Assembly: GCA_028280945.1 (NCBI GenBank)
Contig: JANQKV010000041.1
Coordinates: forward strand, 1 to 35,675
Direction of reading: 5' to 3'
Source: Opitutaceae bacterium
Lineage (GTDB): Bacteria; Verrucomicrobiota; Verrucomicrobiia; Opitutales; Opitutaceae
DNA: 35,675 bases
Shown piece after piece: positions 1 through 9,107 of this stretch (its first letter is position 1; every line of letters starts with the position of its first letter). The position numbers were made by a program, and so were the translations under genes. Under the pieces are notes generated by a model. That model saw only the letters and a list, made by a program, of their open reading frames with translations, was not told the origin of the DNA and ran no database searches.

Positions 1-2
1 GT

Positions 3-1775
3 GTGATCGCGTTTTGGTTGGGTTGGCTCGGCCTCCTGCTTTTGTTGAATCGTGCCGGGCTGAGCAGCAGCGCCAGTGTCCTGGTGGGATGTGTGGTGCT
101 TACGACGCCGGTGATGTGGTTTTATTCCCGGGCGGTTTTGATTGAATCGATGGCATGGAGTGCCTCGGTTTGGTTTCTTTGGTCTCTCCTGCGCTATCGT
201 GAGTCCGAGCGTGAGGTTCACCTCGGACTCACTCTTGGATTTGGATTGATTGCGGTGTTGGTGAAGCCGACGACCTGGGCAGTGGCGTGTTTGCCCTGGG
301 CAGCATTGTGGTTGCGAGATCTCTGGCTCCGCGATCCGAACCGTTTTCGTCGATTAACCGTGGAAGCGGCTGGTATCGGATTTCCGCTCCTTTTGGTGGG
401 GTTCATTTGGGTCAAGTATGCGGACGGCGTGAAATCAGCCAACCCGATAGCCCACTTCCTGATCTCCGGTCAGTTGGTCGGATTCAATTTTGGAGAATGG
501 GAAGAAAAGCTGTCCCTATCGACTTGGCAGCAATTGGGAAACCATTGGTGGGAAATTGTGATCAATCCCGTTGTGTTGGTTTTGGGTCTGGCGGTTTCGC
601 TGTGGGAAGGACGGGCACGTAAACTCTGCGGGTTGGGTATGCTTAGCTTTCTGGGTGCTCAGGTGATCTTTACGAACCTGTATCATGCTCACGACTACTA
701 CTTTTATGCCTGCGCTGTCGGTCTGGTCGTGGCCGTTGCGAGTGGCTTGGCGTTTTGGTGGGATCGCCCTGGAATATCGGTCGTCACGCGCGCCATGTTA
801 TTCGGCGTGTTTCTCTTCCTGTTGGGAAGCCAGCTGCGGCTTTACCGATCCGGTTTGTTTAAGCTCCAGGAAGGAGCGCAACCGCCGCATGTTGGACTCG
901 CCGAATTCCTCCGGGATGCCACCCGACCGGATGATGTGGTTGTAGCGCAAATGGGCGATTGGGAAAGCTCCCTGGCCTTTTATACAGATCGGCGAATGCT
1001 GATGATCCCTGATGCCCAGATGTTTTATCATCCGGCCATCGTGGATGAGAGCATCGCACTTCTTCACGATGAGAATGTGGCGGCTTTGGTGGTGAGTGGA
1101 GAAGCGGCTCGGCACCCTGAATGGATTTCGCGGCGGGTGGCTCAACTCAGCCTCTGGCCCGAGCCAGTCATTTCGTGGTTGGACGTGGTGCAGGTATTTG
1201 TCCAAGCCGATCAACGAGCCGCTTTTTTTGACGTAACCGCTCGGAACTCCTACCCGGGAATTCAGCCCTTGGTTGGGAGCCTTGATTCGACCGCCACCGA
1301 GGAACTGCGCATCGAAGGGGCAGAGCAGGAGCAGGCGCTGGATTTTCTGGGGGTTATCCCAGTCCAGGGGCGATTTCCTCACGGTTTTCGGACGGGAAAT
1401 TTTGCCGGGCAAGATGCGTTGCTGGTTCATGCTCCGACCGAGTTGTATTTTCCGGTGCCCGGCCAGCGAGGGACTTGGTCATTTGATTTGATCGTCAGTC
1501 CCGATGCTTTCGTTCATCGGGACTTTGATGGAGCGGCGGTGGTAGTGGAGTTTGGCAATGGGTCGCGCGAACGCGATATGCGGCACGTGGAGCTCTTTCT
1601 GCCCGGGGAAGGAGAAGACCGCCGAGAGATCATAGTGCCTCAGGTGCAGGGCGCTGCTGAGCGCGTATTTTTGAGCATCCTGCCGGGAGTTTCCGGCCAC
1701 TCGGCCTTTGATCAAGTGTGGCTTCTGGGAGCCGAGTTCGAGTCTGATAATCCTCAGACCACTTCGGCAAAATAA
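3..1775 (+). CDS. Membrane glycosyltransferase (GT-C, ArnT/PMT-like), 5' end outside window
   Basis: The reading frame is open to the left edge, so the GTG at base 3 is probably internal and the N-terminus is missing. About 270 residues of hydrophobic helices are followed by a soluble C-terminal region. The helix pattern and a His-Asp-Tyr-Tyr cluster near residue 230 resemble lipid-linked-sugar-dependent GT-C enzymes (GT39/ArnT type), which act in the inner membrane with the active site facing the periplasm. The acidic first-loop motif that would prove this lies outside the window. The C-terminal third looks like a beta-rich periplasmic domain. The gene is convergent with the methyltransferase gene on the other strand, and their coding ends overlap by 22 bases. 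A polymerase or a membrane protein of unknown role remains possible. Confidence 0.7.
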   Translation: MIAFWLGWLGLLLLLNRAGLSSSASVLVGCVVLTTPVMWFYSRAVLIESMAWSASVWFLWSLLRYRESEREVHLGLTLGFGLIAVLVKPTTWAVACLPWAALWLRDLWLRDPNRFRRLTVEAAGIGFPLLLVGFIWVKYADGVKSANPIAHFLISGQLVGFNFGEWEEKLSLSTWQQLGNHWWEIVINPVVLVLGLAVSLWEGRARKLCGLGMLSFLGAQVIFTNLYHAHDYYFYACAVGLVVAVASGLAFWWDRPGISVVTRAMLFGVFLFLLGSQLRLYRSGLFKLQEGAQPPHVGLAEFLRDATRPDDVVVAQMGDWESSLAFYTDRRMLMIPDAQMFYHPAIVDESIALLHDENVAALVVSGEAARHPEWISRRVAQLSLWPEPVISWLDVVQVFVQADQRAAFFDVTARNSYPGIQPLVGSLDSTATEELRIEGAEQEQALDFLGVIPVQGRFPHGFRTGNFAGQDALLVHAPTELYFPVPGQRGTWSFDLIVSPDAFVHRDFDGAAVVVEFGNGSRERDMRHVELFLPGEGEDRREIIVPQVQGAAERVFLSILPGVSGHSAFDQVWLLGAEFESDNPQTTSAK

Positions 1776-2506
1776 TCCTCGGTCTTATAAAGGACAACCA
1801 CGTCCTGCATGCCCCAGGATTCTTCGATGTAGGATCGAAGAATGAGGTTGGTATGCTTCTCGATCTGGCGGGTCACCCATTGGGGAGAGGTGAGGGCGAT
1901 ACCGTAATCGTTCGCATGCCGATCAAAGTAGTTCTGGTAGGAGAACCCCTCTTTTTTGAAATCGGCCAGCAAAGCGGCCTTATCCACGTCGTCAGCGATG
2001 TAGGGCTGTTTGTCAGCCAGAGCGCTGGCAAAATAGCGCCCCTGCAGTGTCAGGATGATGACGCCGCACTCGGCCGTTGATTCCACCAGGAAATCGAACG
2101 TTTTCTCCCATGCTTCCTGGTCCAAGTGGGTCAAAACCGATCCGCACCAGATCAGGTCGAACTTTCGATCGAAGTTGATCTCGGAAACATCGGTGGACGA
2201 GAGAACGGGAAGTGCCCCCCAATGTTTGGCGCAGAAATCAATGCAGGATTGATCCAGCTCACACGCGGTGATCTCGGCGTAATGGTGTTGGGGACGCAGC
2301 CAACGCAGCACGCGCGCGTATCCGCAGCCAAAATCAAGGATGTTGGGGAAATGAGGCTTGTCACAAAGTTGCGCTGCAAATTCGACGATTTCGAGTGCGC
2401 GGTGGCCGATCTCGAAATACTGATCCTCCCGACCGGGCACGATCATAGTGTCTCGAGGGGAGATCGTGCGATCGATTTCCAGATGGCTAAAGTCGTAAAG
2501 GGGCAT
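1754..2506 (-). CDS. Class I SAM-dependent methyltransferase
   Basis: A 250-residue protein with a Rossmann methyltransferase fold. Motif I (ILDFGCGYARV) is at residues 56-66, an acidic residue that would bind the SAM ribose follows in ACELD (81-85), and the motif IV region is FDLIWCGSVLTHL (116-128). It is last in the minus-strand run that starts near 9107, 26 bases after the methyltransferase-GT2 fusion gene. Its context among glycosyltransferases suggests O-methylation of a sugar in the cytoplasmic glycan precursor, but the acceptor cannot be read from sequence. The 3' end overlaps the convergent membrane glycosyltransferase gene by 22 bases, so no separate terminator lies between them. 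Confidence 0.85.
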   Translation of the reverse strand: MPLYDFSHLEIDRTISPRDTMIVPGREDQYFEIGHRALEIVEFAAQLCDKPHFPNILDFGCGYARVLRWLRPQHHYAEITACELDQSCIDFCAKHWGALPVLSSTDVSEINFDRKFDLIWCGSVLTHLDQEAWEKTFDFLVESTAECGVIILTLQGRYFASALADKQPYIADDVDKAALLADFKKEGFSYQNYFDRHANDYGIALTSPQWVTRQIEKHTNLILRSYIEESWGMQDVVVLYKTEDYFAEVV

Positions 2507-2532
2507 GGGCTCTTGGTTAAGTAGGGAAATCG

Positions 2533-3984
2533 TCAGACAAACTTAAGTTTGCGGGCGGCGAAAATCACCATCCGCAGCAGCAACATGCCGCCGGTCCAGC
2601 GATTGATGTTGGTGGTTCCGTAGGTGCGATCCTTGTAGCGGATGGGGATGTCGCGAATCTTCAGGTTCAAGCGATCGGCTCCGAAAAGCAGGTCAAAATC
2701 GCCATACGGGTCAAACTCACCGAAGTAGGCACGGTTTTCGGCGATGCGTTCGTAGTTCACCCTACTGAGCACCTTGGTGCCGCACAACGTATCCTTGATG
2801 GGTTGGCCCAACAGCCACGAGAACGTGATACCGAATGACTTGTTGGCGATCATGTTGAGGAAACGCATCGCCTCATCGTCCATGGGGTAGACCAAGCGGC
2901 ATCCGTTGGCGAATTCACAGTGCCCATCCAGAATCGCGTCGACATACTTGGGCAGCTCTTCCGGTGGCATGGTGAGGTCGGCATCGAGAATCATGAGGAT
3001 GTCACCCTCGGCCTCAGCGAATGCTTCCCGCACGGCGTTGCCTTTGCCCTTTTGGGTCTGCTGCATGATTTTGATCTTCAGCCCCGGGTATTCCCGATGG
3101 ATGCGCTGAATTTCCTCCCAGGTATTATCACTGGACCCGCCTTCGATGAAGATGAACTCGGTCCACTTGCCCATGTCGGGGGTGCGGGTGATGGCCGCTT
3201 CGATATTACCGGCCTCATTACGCGCGGGCACTACCACTGAGACTGTAATCTCAGCAGCGGATATCTCGCCTTGCTTGGGATGGTGGACAGCGGAACGTTG
3301 CAACACCTTCGGTCGGGCAACGACAAATTGCGTTACGCAAAACCAGGGGAGAATGGGGGCAAGCCAACGATTGATCAGCCTTTCAATAAAGCCCCCCGAG
3401 AAGGGGATCAAAGCACGCGGTTGGGTCTTGATGACTTCCCATTGCGCCAGGTGCAGCAAGTTCTCCACATCCTTGCCGGAAAGCCAACTGTTATTGGGTT
3501 GAGAAGCCCGTAAACCTAAAACCTGAGCCAAGCTGAAAAGCGGCCGCCACAACGTATTGGGCATGTTCACCAAAAGGCGGGTGGCCGGGTGCGATTGGCT
3601 GCGAAGATGGGCAAAAAGCTGCTGCACATCCTCGACGTAGTTGATGGTGTCGGATACGATGATGTATTCAAAATCGTCCGACGTGGTGAAGGATTCGCCT
3701 TCTGCCACTATGTATTCTGAATCGGGATCGTTGGTGCGGGCGCGTTCGATTTGGGATCCGGAGCGATCGATGCCTATCCTACGATTGACGGAGAGGTTTT
3801 TCAGCAGTTCGCCGGTTCCACATCCCACCTCCAGCACCGAACTGTCCGACGGAATCAGCACGTTGTAATAACGAGCTAGCAGCCGGCGGTATCCTTTCGC
3901 TAGAGATGATAGCGGCTTTACCCGTGAGTCATAATGCTCACGGACGTCATCCGTATGTCGCGAGTTGGTGGAGCCCTCAGGCAT
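2533..3984 (-). CDS. Bifunctional fusion: SAM methyltransferase + GT2 glycosyltransferase
   Basis: A 483-residue two-domain protein. The N-terminal domain (about 15-225) is a class I methyltransferase with motif I LEVGCGTGEL at 51-60. The C-terminal domain (about 246-483) is a DPM1/GT2-type glycosyltransferase, with SVVVPARNE at 249-257, GGSSD near 282-286 and the metal-binding DAD at 334-336. A basic hydrophobic tail, rich in Leu, Arg and Lys, may touch the membrane. GT2 enzymes of this type usually transfer a sugar from a nucleotide donor to polyprenyl phosphate or to a growing glycan. One polypeptide could therefore add and methylate a residue in sequence. The domains are joined in one uninterrupted frame. 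Both domain assignments are firm; the substrates are unknown. Confidence 0.88.
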   Translation of the reverse strand: MPEGSTNSRHTDDVREHYDSRVKPLSSLAKGYRRLLARYYNVLIPSDSSVLEVGCGTGELLKNLSVNRRIGIDRSGSQIERARTNDPDSEYIVAEGESFTTSDDFEYIIVSDTINYVEDVQQLFAHLRSQSHPATRLLVNMPNTLWRPLFSLAQVLGLRASQPNNSWLSGKDVENLLHLAQWEVIKTQPRALIPFSGGFIERLINRWLAPILPWFCVTQFVVARPKVLQRSAVHHPKQGEISAAEITVSVVVPARNEAGNIEAAITRTPDMGKWTEFIFIEGGSSDNTWEEIQRIHREYPGLKIKIMQQTQKGKGNAVREAFAEAEGDILMILDADLTMPPEELPKYVDAILDGHCEFANGCRLVYPMDDEAMRFLNMIANKSFGITFSWLLGQPIKDTLCGTKVLSRVNYERIAENRAYFGEFDPYGDFDLLFGADRLNLKIRDIPIRYKDRTYGTTNINRWTGGMLLLRMVIFAARKLKFV

Positions 3985-4025
3985 AAGCGCTCAAACGTGA
4001 CGTCCTAAATCGAACCACAACAAGA

Positions 4026-6014
4026 CTATTTCTGATCGAAAGATCGGTTCACAATTTGGGCGACGGAAACTGCCCGCTCGTCGGGTTCCTGAAGTTGGGC
4101 AACTTCGCGATAGAAGCCGATCAGGCTTTCGGCGCTACGCGTCCATGAAAAATGAGTTTGGGCGAATTGAGCGGCTCCGGCAGCCAACCGCTCTTGCAGG
4201 GACTGATCTGTGCTGATCGTGTCAATGGCGTCGGCGATGGCAGATGCATCGGCATCGGGCAGGACGAAGGCATCCTTGAGATGCCGCACCACCTTGCCCA
4301 AATTTGAGGCAGGTAGGATCACCGGTTGGCCCAAAGCGAAGAATTCGGGTAGTTTGGAAGGGAAGCGGAAATCGTTGAAAGCGCCCGGCGAGCCGGGCTG
4401 AACGAAAAAATCGGCCATGCTCATTAACGTAGGCAGATCTTCGGCGCGTTTGATAAAGCCAAGATGCACGAGTTTGGACCCCAGTAGTGATCCAAACGTT
4501 TCCTCGAACTTTGGGGTGTCACGTCCGGTCCGCACCAGCACGGTCGAGCGGCCTCGTCGATTCAACTCCGCCACAGCGCGATAAAGTTCCCCGACCTCAG
4601 ATACATTGGTGTTGTGAGTATTCCCATGATAGAAAATCACGGTCTGTTCATCGGATATTCCCAATTGGCGCCTTAGGGGCAGGTTTCGCTCTTGCTGGGC
4701 GAATGCTTCAGTCGCAGCCGGCCAAAATACAAGTTGCGGCAAGCTGGAAGGAATCAACTCCAGCAATGAATCGTATATCGCGGTGATGCCGGCGGCTGCT
4801 TGCATCAATTCCCTCGAGTGATGCGGGTGACTGAGATTTTCAGGGATAAGATCGTCGAGCTTGGAAGCGGATAGCGCATTTAACTCATCGACAGTCATGC
4901 CGAGGTGATCAGCTACCAATACGTCTTCATTGTCCTCAAGATGAACGACGAGTGAAGATTCGTATCTCTCGTCGATTTGCTGCCAAAAGGTCCTCAGGTG
5001 CTCCCGAGGGGTCCAGAGATGAGTCACCCTTGGACCATGCCCGTCGCGAAACAGGTTGAGTAGACTATCGATCTCGGAAAACTCCAGAGAAAGAAAGCGA
5101 GCATCGAGCTGAGCTCCGATGGTTTCGCCGTCGCGGGGCACCGCGACCACGCAATCGTATCCTAGGGCGATGAGCGCGTTAGCCAGGGCAGTGACGTGAT
5201 AGGCACTGTTTGTGGCGAAATTGCCGTGTAGCACGAACAGAACATTTGATGGTCCTGAGGGAATCTTATCGCCGATGGATCTTTGCTCATCAGATACTTC
5301 CGTTGGTGGAAGCTTAAGTTCCCACATTTCGGGAGGGGCGCGAAGTGGGGCAAAAGCGCCCGTTTTGATGTCGGCTTCATATCCCGAGTCGAGGAAGCAA
5401 ACGCGTCCGCATGTTGTCGTTACCTGAAGGCGGATTTTTCCACGACCTCTAGGTAAGTTCTCGGCGGTCATGAACCCTGCAAACCGCGCTTCGGGTTGAT
5501 CAGGGAAACGCTCGGCGACATCCGGTCGCTCCTGTTTCAATAGCAGTGGAACCTCAACATCGCCCTGCAACAACACCACAGAGTCGATCTCAAGTTCGGG
5601 ATGCCAACACCACCCGGCAAGTCGTGTTGTTTTGGTGATTTTTCCGTCAATGCCCGCGGGTTCAAATCCTCCCATCAACGGATGTGGTGAGACGGGAATG
5701 GCAAGATCGCGGGCTTCGACCCAGGTGTTTCCGTCATCGGCAGAAAACTCCAACACGCCCTCGTGCATTCCCGCCGGCAGCAGAACGACAAAGAGGAAGC
5801 CGCTTTGAGACGCGAAAGGGTCGTTTGGAAATCTCTCGGCTACGTCCTCCCGTAGGGTGATGGATTCTGGCGCATGCACCGACTCGCCGATACGGAGGCG
5901 GGCGACTGAGGGACTTTCCTGGCCGGGAATGAAGCCCCACCCTTCAAGACGCATGTAGTGAGGACTCGGGGCGAGTGGAGTGGGCGTCTCCAGTCCGAAT
6001 TCCGGGCTGATCAT
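4026..6014 (-). CDS. GT4-type glycosyltransferase with two N-terminal beta-sandwich-like repeats
   Basis: I chose the ATG at 6014 because it overlaps the stop of the upstream coiled-coil gene as ATGA (6011-6014). An in-frame ATG at 6059 would add 15 residues. The 662-residue protein starts with two related modules (about 22-108 and 131-217). Each has a Gly-Trp near its start and a DVAERFP motif before a Gly-Phe. The catalytic part starts near residue 256 (NVLFVLHGN). It ends in a GT-B C-terminal lobe with FPSKLPEFFALGQPVILP, typical of retaining GT4 nucleotide-sugar transferases. The modules are probably non-catalytic and glycan- or partner-binding, which is inference. Translational coupling suggests this enzyme works with the coiled-coil protein. 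Confidence 0.8.
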   Translation of the reverse strand: MISPEFGLETPTPLAPSPHYMRLEGWGFIPGQESPSVARLRIGESVHAPESITLREDVAERFPNDPFASQSGFLFVVLLPAGMHEGVLEFSADDGNTWVEARDLAIPVSPHPLMGGFEPAGIDGKITKTTRLAGWCWHPELEIDSVVLLQGDVEVPLLLKQERPDVAERFPDQPEARFAGFMTAENLPRGRGKIRLQVTTTCGRVCFLDSGYEADIKTGAFAPLRAPPEMWELKLPPTEVSDEQRSIGDKIPSGPSNVLFVLHGNFATNSAYHVTALANALIALGYDCVVAVPRDGETIGAQLDARFLSLEFSEIDSLLNLFRDGHGPRVTHLWTPREHLRTFWQQIDERYESSLVVHLEDNEDVLVADHLGMTVDELNALSASKLDDLIPENLSHPHHSRELMQAAAGITAIYDSLLELIPSSLPQLVFWPAATEAFAQQERNLPLRRQLGISDEQTVIFYHGNTHNTNVSEVGELYRAVAELNRRGRSTVLVRTGRDTPKFEETFGSLLGSKLVHLGFIKRAEDLPTLMSMADFFVQPGSPGAFNDFRFPSKLPEFFALGQPVILPASNLGKVVRHLKDAFVLPDADASAIADAIDTISTDQSLQERLAAGAAQFAQTHFSWTRSAESLIGFYREVAQLQEPDERAVSVAQIVNRSFDQK

Positions 6015-6790
6015 AGCTTGGGGCCGAACAGGGTTCGCCAGAGTTGGCCGAGCTTCCACCAGAGAGATGACTCAATGGTGTCCAGTCTTTGGGTGGCGCC
6101 TTTCAGCGCGGACTCTTCTTGATCGAGCTGGTTTTGCGTTTGTGATAGCTCCTGCCGCAGTTCGCTAAGTTTATTTTCCAAGTCACTGATTGTGCTTTTG
6201 GCTGCGGTGACCTGTTGGCGGCTCTCTTCGAGATTTAGACGCAGGCCTTCGATTTCCGACTCGGTTTTTTGGAGACGTTCCGCGGTGGTTGCTTGTTGCT
6301 TCTCGGCTTGGGTTCGAGCCTGCGCTTGCTCATGTCGCTGTTGGTCGATTTCTCGCGCGATGCTGTGGACTTTGCCGATCTCCTGGTTAGCAGTCTCCAG
6401 CTTCGCCGCGAGGTCCTTGATGATTTTGTCTCGTTCCGTCCGATTGCGTTCATCGGTTGCCTCCAATTCTCCGATGCGAGAGCCCCGGTTTTCAATCTCT
6501 TCAGACTTTCGATCACATTCTTCCTCCAATTCCCGGATACGGCGGTTCAACGAGTCATCGAGTTTTAGAATGTAGGCGATTTTGTGCTCCAGCAGGTTTT
6601 CGGCTTGGCCAAGAAGACTAACGGCTTCGCTGTTTTCGGTCTGTTGTTGCTGGATACGGTCTTGCAGCTCAAGGACTCGAGTTTTTTCGATGACAACCTC
6701 TCGCCGCAGGTCCCTAACGAGGGTCTCCAGCTCGTCCAGGGAGAGGGAATCGGCAGAGGATTTGGACATCTCGTTGAAAACGGTAAACAC
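6011..6790 (-). CDS. Free-standing coiled-coil protein, coupled to the GT4 gene
   Basis: A 259-residue protein that is almost entirely heptad-rich, charged coiled coil (Glu, Gln, Lys, Arg and Leu; about residues 18-240). It ends in an aromatic tail, SLWWKLGQLWRTLF. There is no signal peptide and no enzymatic motif. The stop overlaps the start of the following GT4 gene by ATGA. Coiled coils ending in an aromatic or amphipathic tail often occur in or next to O-antigen glycosyltransferases and chain-length rulers such as WbdD, so a scaffold or ruler attached to the membrane or to the GT4 is plausible. This is inferred from architecture and position. An alternative ATG lies 7 codons inside. Confidence 0.7.
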   Translation of the reverse strand: MFTVFNEMSKSSADSLSLDELETLVRDLRREVVIEKTRVLELQDRIQQQQTENSEAVSLLGQAENLLEHKIAYILKLDDSLNRRIRELEEECDRKSEEIENRGSRIGELEATDERNRTERDKIIKDLAAKLETANQEIGKVHSIAREIDQQRHEQAQARTQAEKQQATTAERLQKTESEIEGLRLNLEESRQQVTAAKSTISDLENKLSELRQELSQTQNQLDQEESALKGATQRLDTIESSLWWKLGQLWRTLFGPKL

Positions 6791-6934
6791 CAGAACTGGC
6801 GTTCCAAGTCAGATTCATTAGTGCACGCTAAGTTACTTCCAATGTTGAAGTTAAGGGGATTCTGATAAATAAAACCAAATGATTACCCCGCTTTGAATTT
6901 GAGGGACTTGAGGTCGGGGAAACCCATCACGGAG

Positions 6935-8167
6935 TTAACCAGCGGACTCCGCTTGTCGCTGAGAGTGGTAGCTGTCTCGAAGAAAGGCTGTGAGTGCCGG
7001 GTGGTAGGTTATTTCCTCCTGAGTGAGGTCTCGTCCGAAAGTTCGGCGGCGTAATTGATCGATCTCCTTTTGTCCGATCTGCGCCATTTGCGCGGAGGTC
7101 TTCTGCGCGGAATGGACTCGGAACAAGCCCAGGAATTCCGGCAGGTGATGAAAACGGGCTCCGGCTTCCTGAAAACGGAGCAGTAGATCCCAATCGAGCG
7201 CGAACTGCCATCGCGGATTCAATCCGCCCACCTCATTCCAGATCTGCCGTCGCCAGAACAAGGTTTCCTGAGGGATATAATCATTCAGTTTCAACACCTC
7301 CGGGTCATGTCGAGGCAAGAACCACCGGTTGATTTCGTTCCCTTTTTCATCGACTACAATCCTGTTGGCGTAGACTACGTCGACCTCCGGGTGTTCGTGG
7401 AAGAAGGAGCGCACAAAGTCCAGAGCCCTCGGGATATAAAAGTCGTCGGAATTGATCCACGCCATGAGGTCCGAGTCCGAACCGCGGGTTTGGGCGAAGC
7501 CTTTTTGAATCGCGTCAGCTTGCCCCTGATCGGCCTCTGAAAACCACCTCAGATGGGGGTAATTTTGACCCTGTAGCAACTCCCGGGTGTAATCGGTGGA
7601 ACCTCCGTCCATGATTACGTGTTCCACCCCGGCTAGATCGTTCGTTTCCACTGATTTGATAGTCTGTCCAATGAACCTTGCTTGTTGGTAGCTGGGAGTG
7701 ACGAGGCTCAGACGGGGATAGTTGTTATGGGGGCGGTGCGGCAAATCTGGGAAAGACACGGGCTTCGGCGGATGTTTCGCGTGGATACCGAGCTGAAAAG
7801 CCACGAGTTTGTCGGGATCAGTTCGCAATTCCTCCGGGGTCAAGGGGGGGGGCTCGATCACCACCGACAAAGATGTGACACAAATCCATTCCGGAGAGGG
7901 TTCGGTTTGAACCTCGAAGTGCAGATCGTGAGTTCCGAGAGGCAGCTCGAACCGAAACTCGATTCCAGGACGGAGCGATTCCGGCGCGTTGAGATATGAA
8001 ACGACATCCGCACGACTGATCCCCGTATGGGCGGGTATCTCCCAGCTCCCGATTCTCAGTCTAGCCCGCCGGATCGCACATTTACCTGTGTCCACGCACC
8101 ACCCGATAACGCGCAGGCGACCGTCACGGGTGCGTTGGGGAAGAGGGAGATCGTATTCGAATTCCAT
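6935..8167 (-). CDS. GT2 glycosyltransferase with N-terminal beta-sandwich-like domain
   Basis: The frame is open to 8329, but that start would overlap the upstream methyltransferase by 128 bases and adds low-complexity sequence. The ATG at 8167 gives 410 residues and a 34-base gap. Residues about 17-105 form a module related to the two N-terminal modules of the GT4 gene downstream (an IGWC core, a beta-rich pattern, then DVVSYL). Residues 152 onward are a GT2 catalytic domain: SLVTPSYQQ at 154-162, MDGGSTD near 186-192, a DQGQADAI segment near 213-220, and INSDD at 238-242 as the metal-binding motif. Enzymes with this NSDD signature usually transfer a single sugar to a glycan acceptor. The product is unknown. 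Confidence 0.85.
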   Translation of the reverse strand: MEFEYDLPLPQRTRDGRLRVIGWCVDTGKCAIRRARLRIGSWEIPAHTGISRADVVSYLNAPESLRPGIEFRFELPLGTHDLHFEVQTEPSPEWICVTSLSVVIEPPPLTPEELRTDPDKLVAFQLGIHAKHPPKPVSFPDLPHRPHNNYPRLSLVTPSYQQARFIGQTIKSVETNDLAGVEHVIMDGGSTDYTRELLQGQNYPHLRWFSEADQGQADAIQKGFAQTRGSDSDLMAWINSDDFYIPRALDFVRSFFHEHPEVDVVYANRIVVDEKGNEINRWFLPRHDPEVLKLNDYIPQETLFWRRQIWNEVGGLNPRWQFALDWDLLLRFQEAGARFHHLPEFLGLFRVHSAQKTSAQMAQIGQKEIDQLRRRTFGRDLTQEEITYHPALTAFLRDSYHSQRQAESAG

Positions 8168-8201
8168 GCTACCCACTTTCAGTGGAGAACTCGCCTGATT
8201 C

Positions 8202-9107
8202 CTAGCGGCAGCGGGGCAGGGAGAATCCGGCGCGGCAGAAATCCGTGAAGTCTGTTCGCTTGGCCGATGCCAGTATTCGCAGTGCGGGGTCGGGATCTCC
8301 AACCTCAACCTCTTGGAATCCAACGTCACTGCACCATGACCGCAGGCAGGAAGGTGAGGGCATGAAGTAATTCCATCCCCCTCGATTCAGGCTCTGCCGC
8401 GAACTACCATCATTGTGCGTGATCGCCGGTCCTTCGTAATGGCAGACCGAATCCGGCGACGGGTAGCCCAAGGTTTCTACGAAGCAAATCCCGCCGTCCT
8501 TCAATGCCGTGAAGATCAACCGCAGCGACAGCAGGGGGTCAGAAACGTGATAGAGCACGCCGGAATAGATCACATAGTCGAATGAATCGGCAAACATCGG
8601 CAACGCATCATAAAGACCCATCGGCAAACACTTTACCTGGGAATTCAGGCCAAAGGTGCTGGCTAGGATGTTCACCATTTCCGCATATTTCTTAACTTCC
8701 TCAAGTGCGGTGACGTTCGCTCCCATGGCGGCGAGTAGCAGCGAAGTGCCTCCCGTCCATACCCCGATATCGAGGACGTTTTTTCCGCTCAAATCGACGG
8801 GCAGTTGGTAACTGCTGACAAACTTTGAGATGATATCAAGGTGCCGGTCGCCCATCAGGCCTTGGTAAGACGCTCCGTTGCCGAAATCGTGGTTGTGCCC
8901 CCAGTGGAATTTGAGGGAGAGATCACGTTGATTTTCACTATCGAGGAAACCCTCCATATTGGAATCAATTGATCCGATTCGCCGGTCAATTTCCGCAAAC
9001 AACATGTCGGCTTTGCCTCCCACCACGTTCGCTGAGGAAAACCTCTCAGTGAAAAGATCCTTGAGTGCTTCGTTGGTGGTTTGGAGTGAATTGGTATCAG
9101 TATTCAT
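8202..9107 (-). CDS. SAM-dependent methyltransferase, CmoB/DUF1698-like
   Basis: A 301-residue protein and the first gene of the left minus-strand run. Motif I VLDIGVWTGG is at 111-120. The motif SGVLYHVSDPLLSLRLIF (182-199), followed by a Gly-Gly turn and VETLG, is typical of CmoB/DUF1698-like methyltransferases. The sequence before motif I (FHWGHNHDFG, 67-76) resembles sugar-methyltransferase N-termini in glycan clusters. The C-terminal region is rich in Ser, Arg and Trp and probably binds the acceptor. It likely O-methylates a sugar, although family members also act on tRNA, and only the neighbourhood argues for glycans. A 252-base non-coding stretch with an inverted repeat lies upstream. 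Confidence 0.82.
   Translation of the reverse strand: MNTDTNSLQTTNEALKDLFTERFSSANVVGGKADMLFAEIDRRIGSIDSNMEGFLDSENQRDLSLKFHWGHNHDFGNGASYQGLMGDRHLDIISKFVSSYQLPVDLSGKNVLDIGVWTGGTSLLLAAMGANVTALEEVKKYAEMVNILASTFGLNSQVKCLPMGLYDALPMFADSFDYVIYSGVLYHVSDPLLSLRLIFTALKDGGICFVETLGYPSPDSVCHYEGPAITHNDGSSRQSLNRGGWNYFMPSPSCLRSWCSDVGFQEVEVGDPDPALRILASAKRTDFTDFCRAGFSLPRCR

Noticed and set aside
798-1430. A 210-codon minus-strand open frame inside the first gene
   Set aside because: It is antisense to the membrane glycosyltransferase, has a proline- and histidine-rich composition and no recognisable motif.
8168-8329. Longer N-terminus for the GT2 gene ending at 6935
   Set aside because: It overlaps the upstream methyltransferase by 128 bases and encodes low-complexity sequence. 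The ATG at 8167 fits better.
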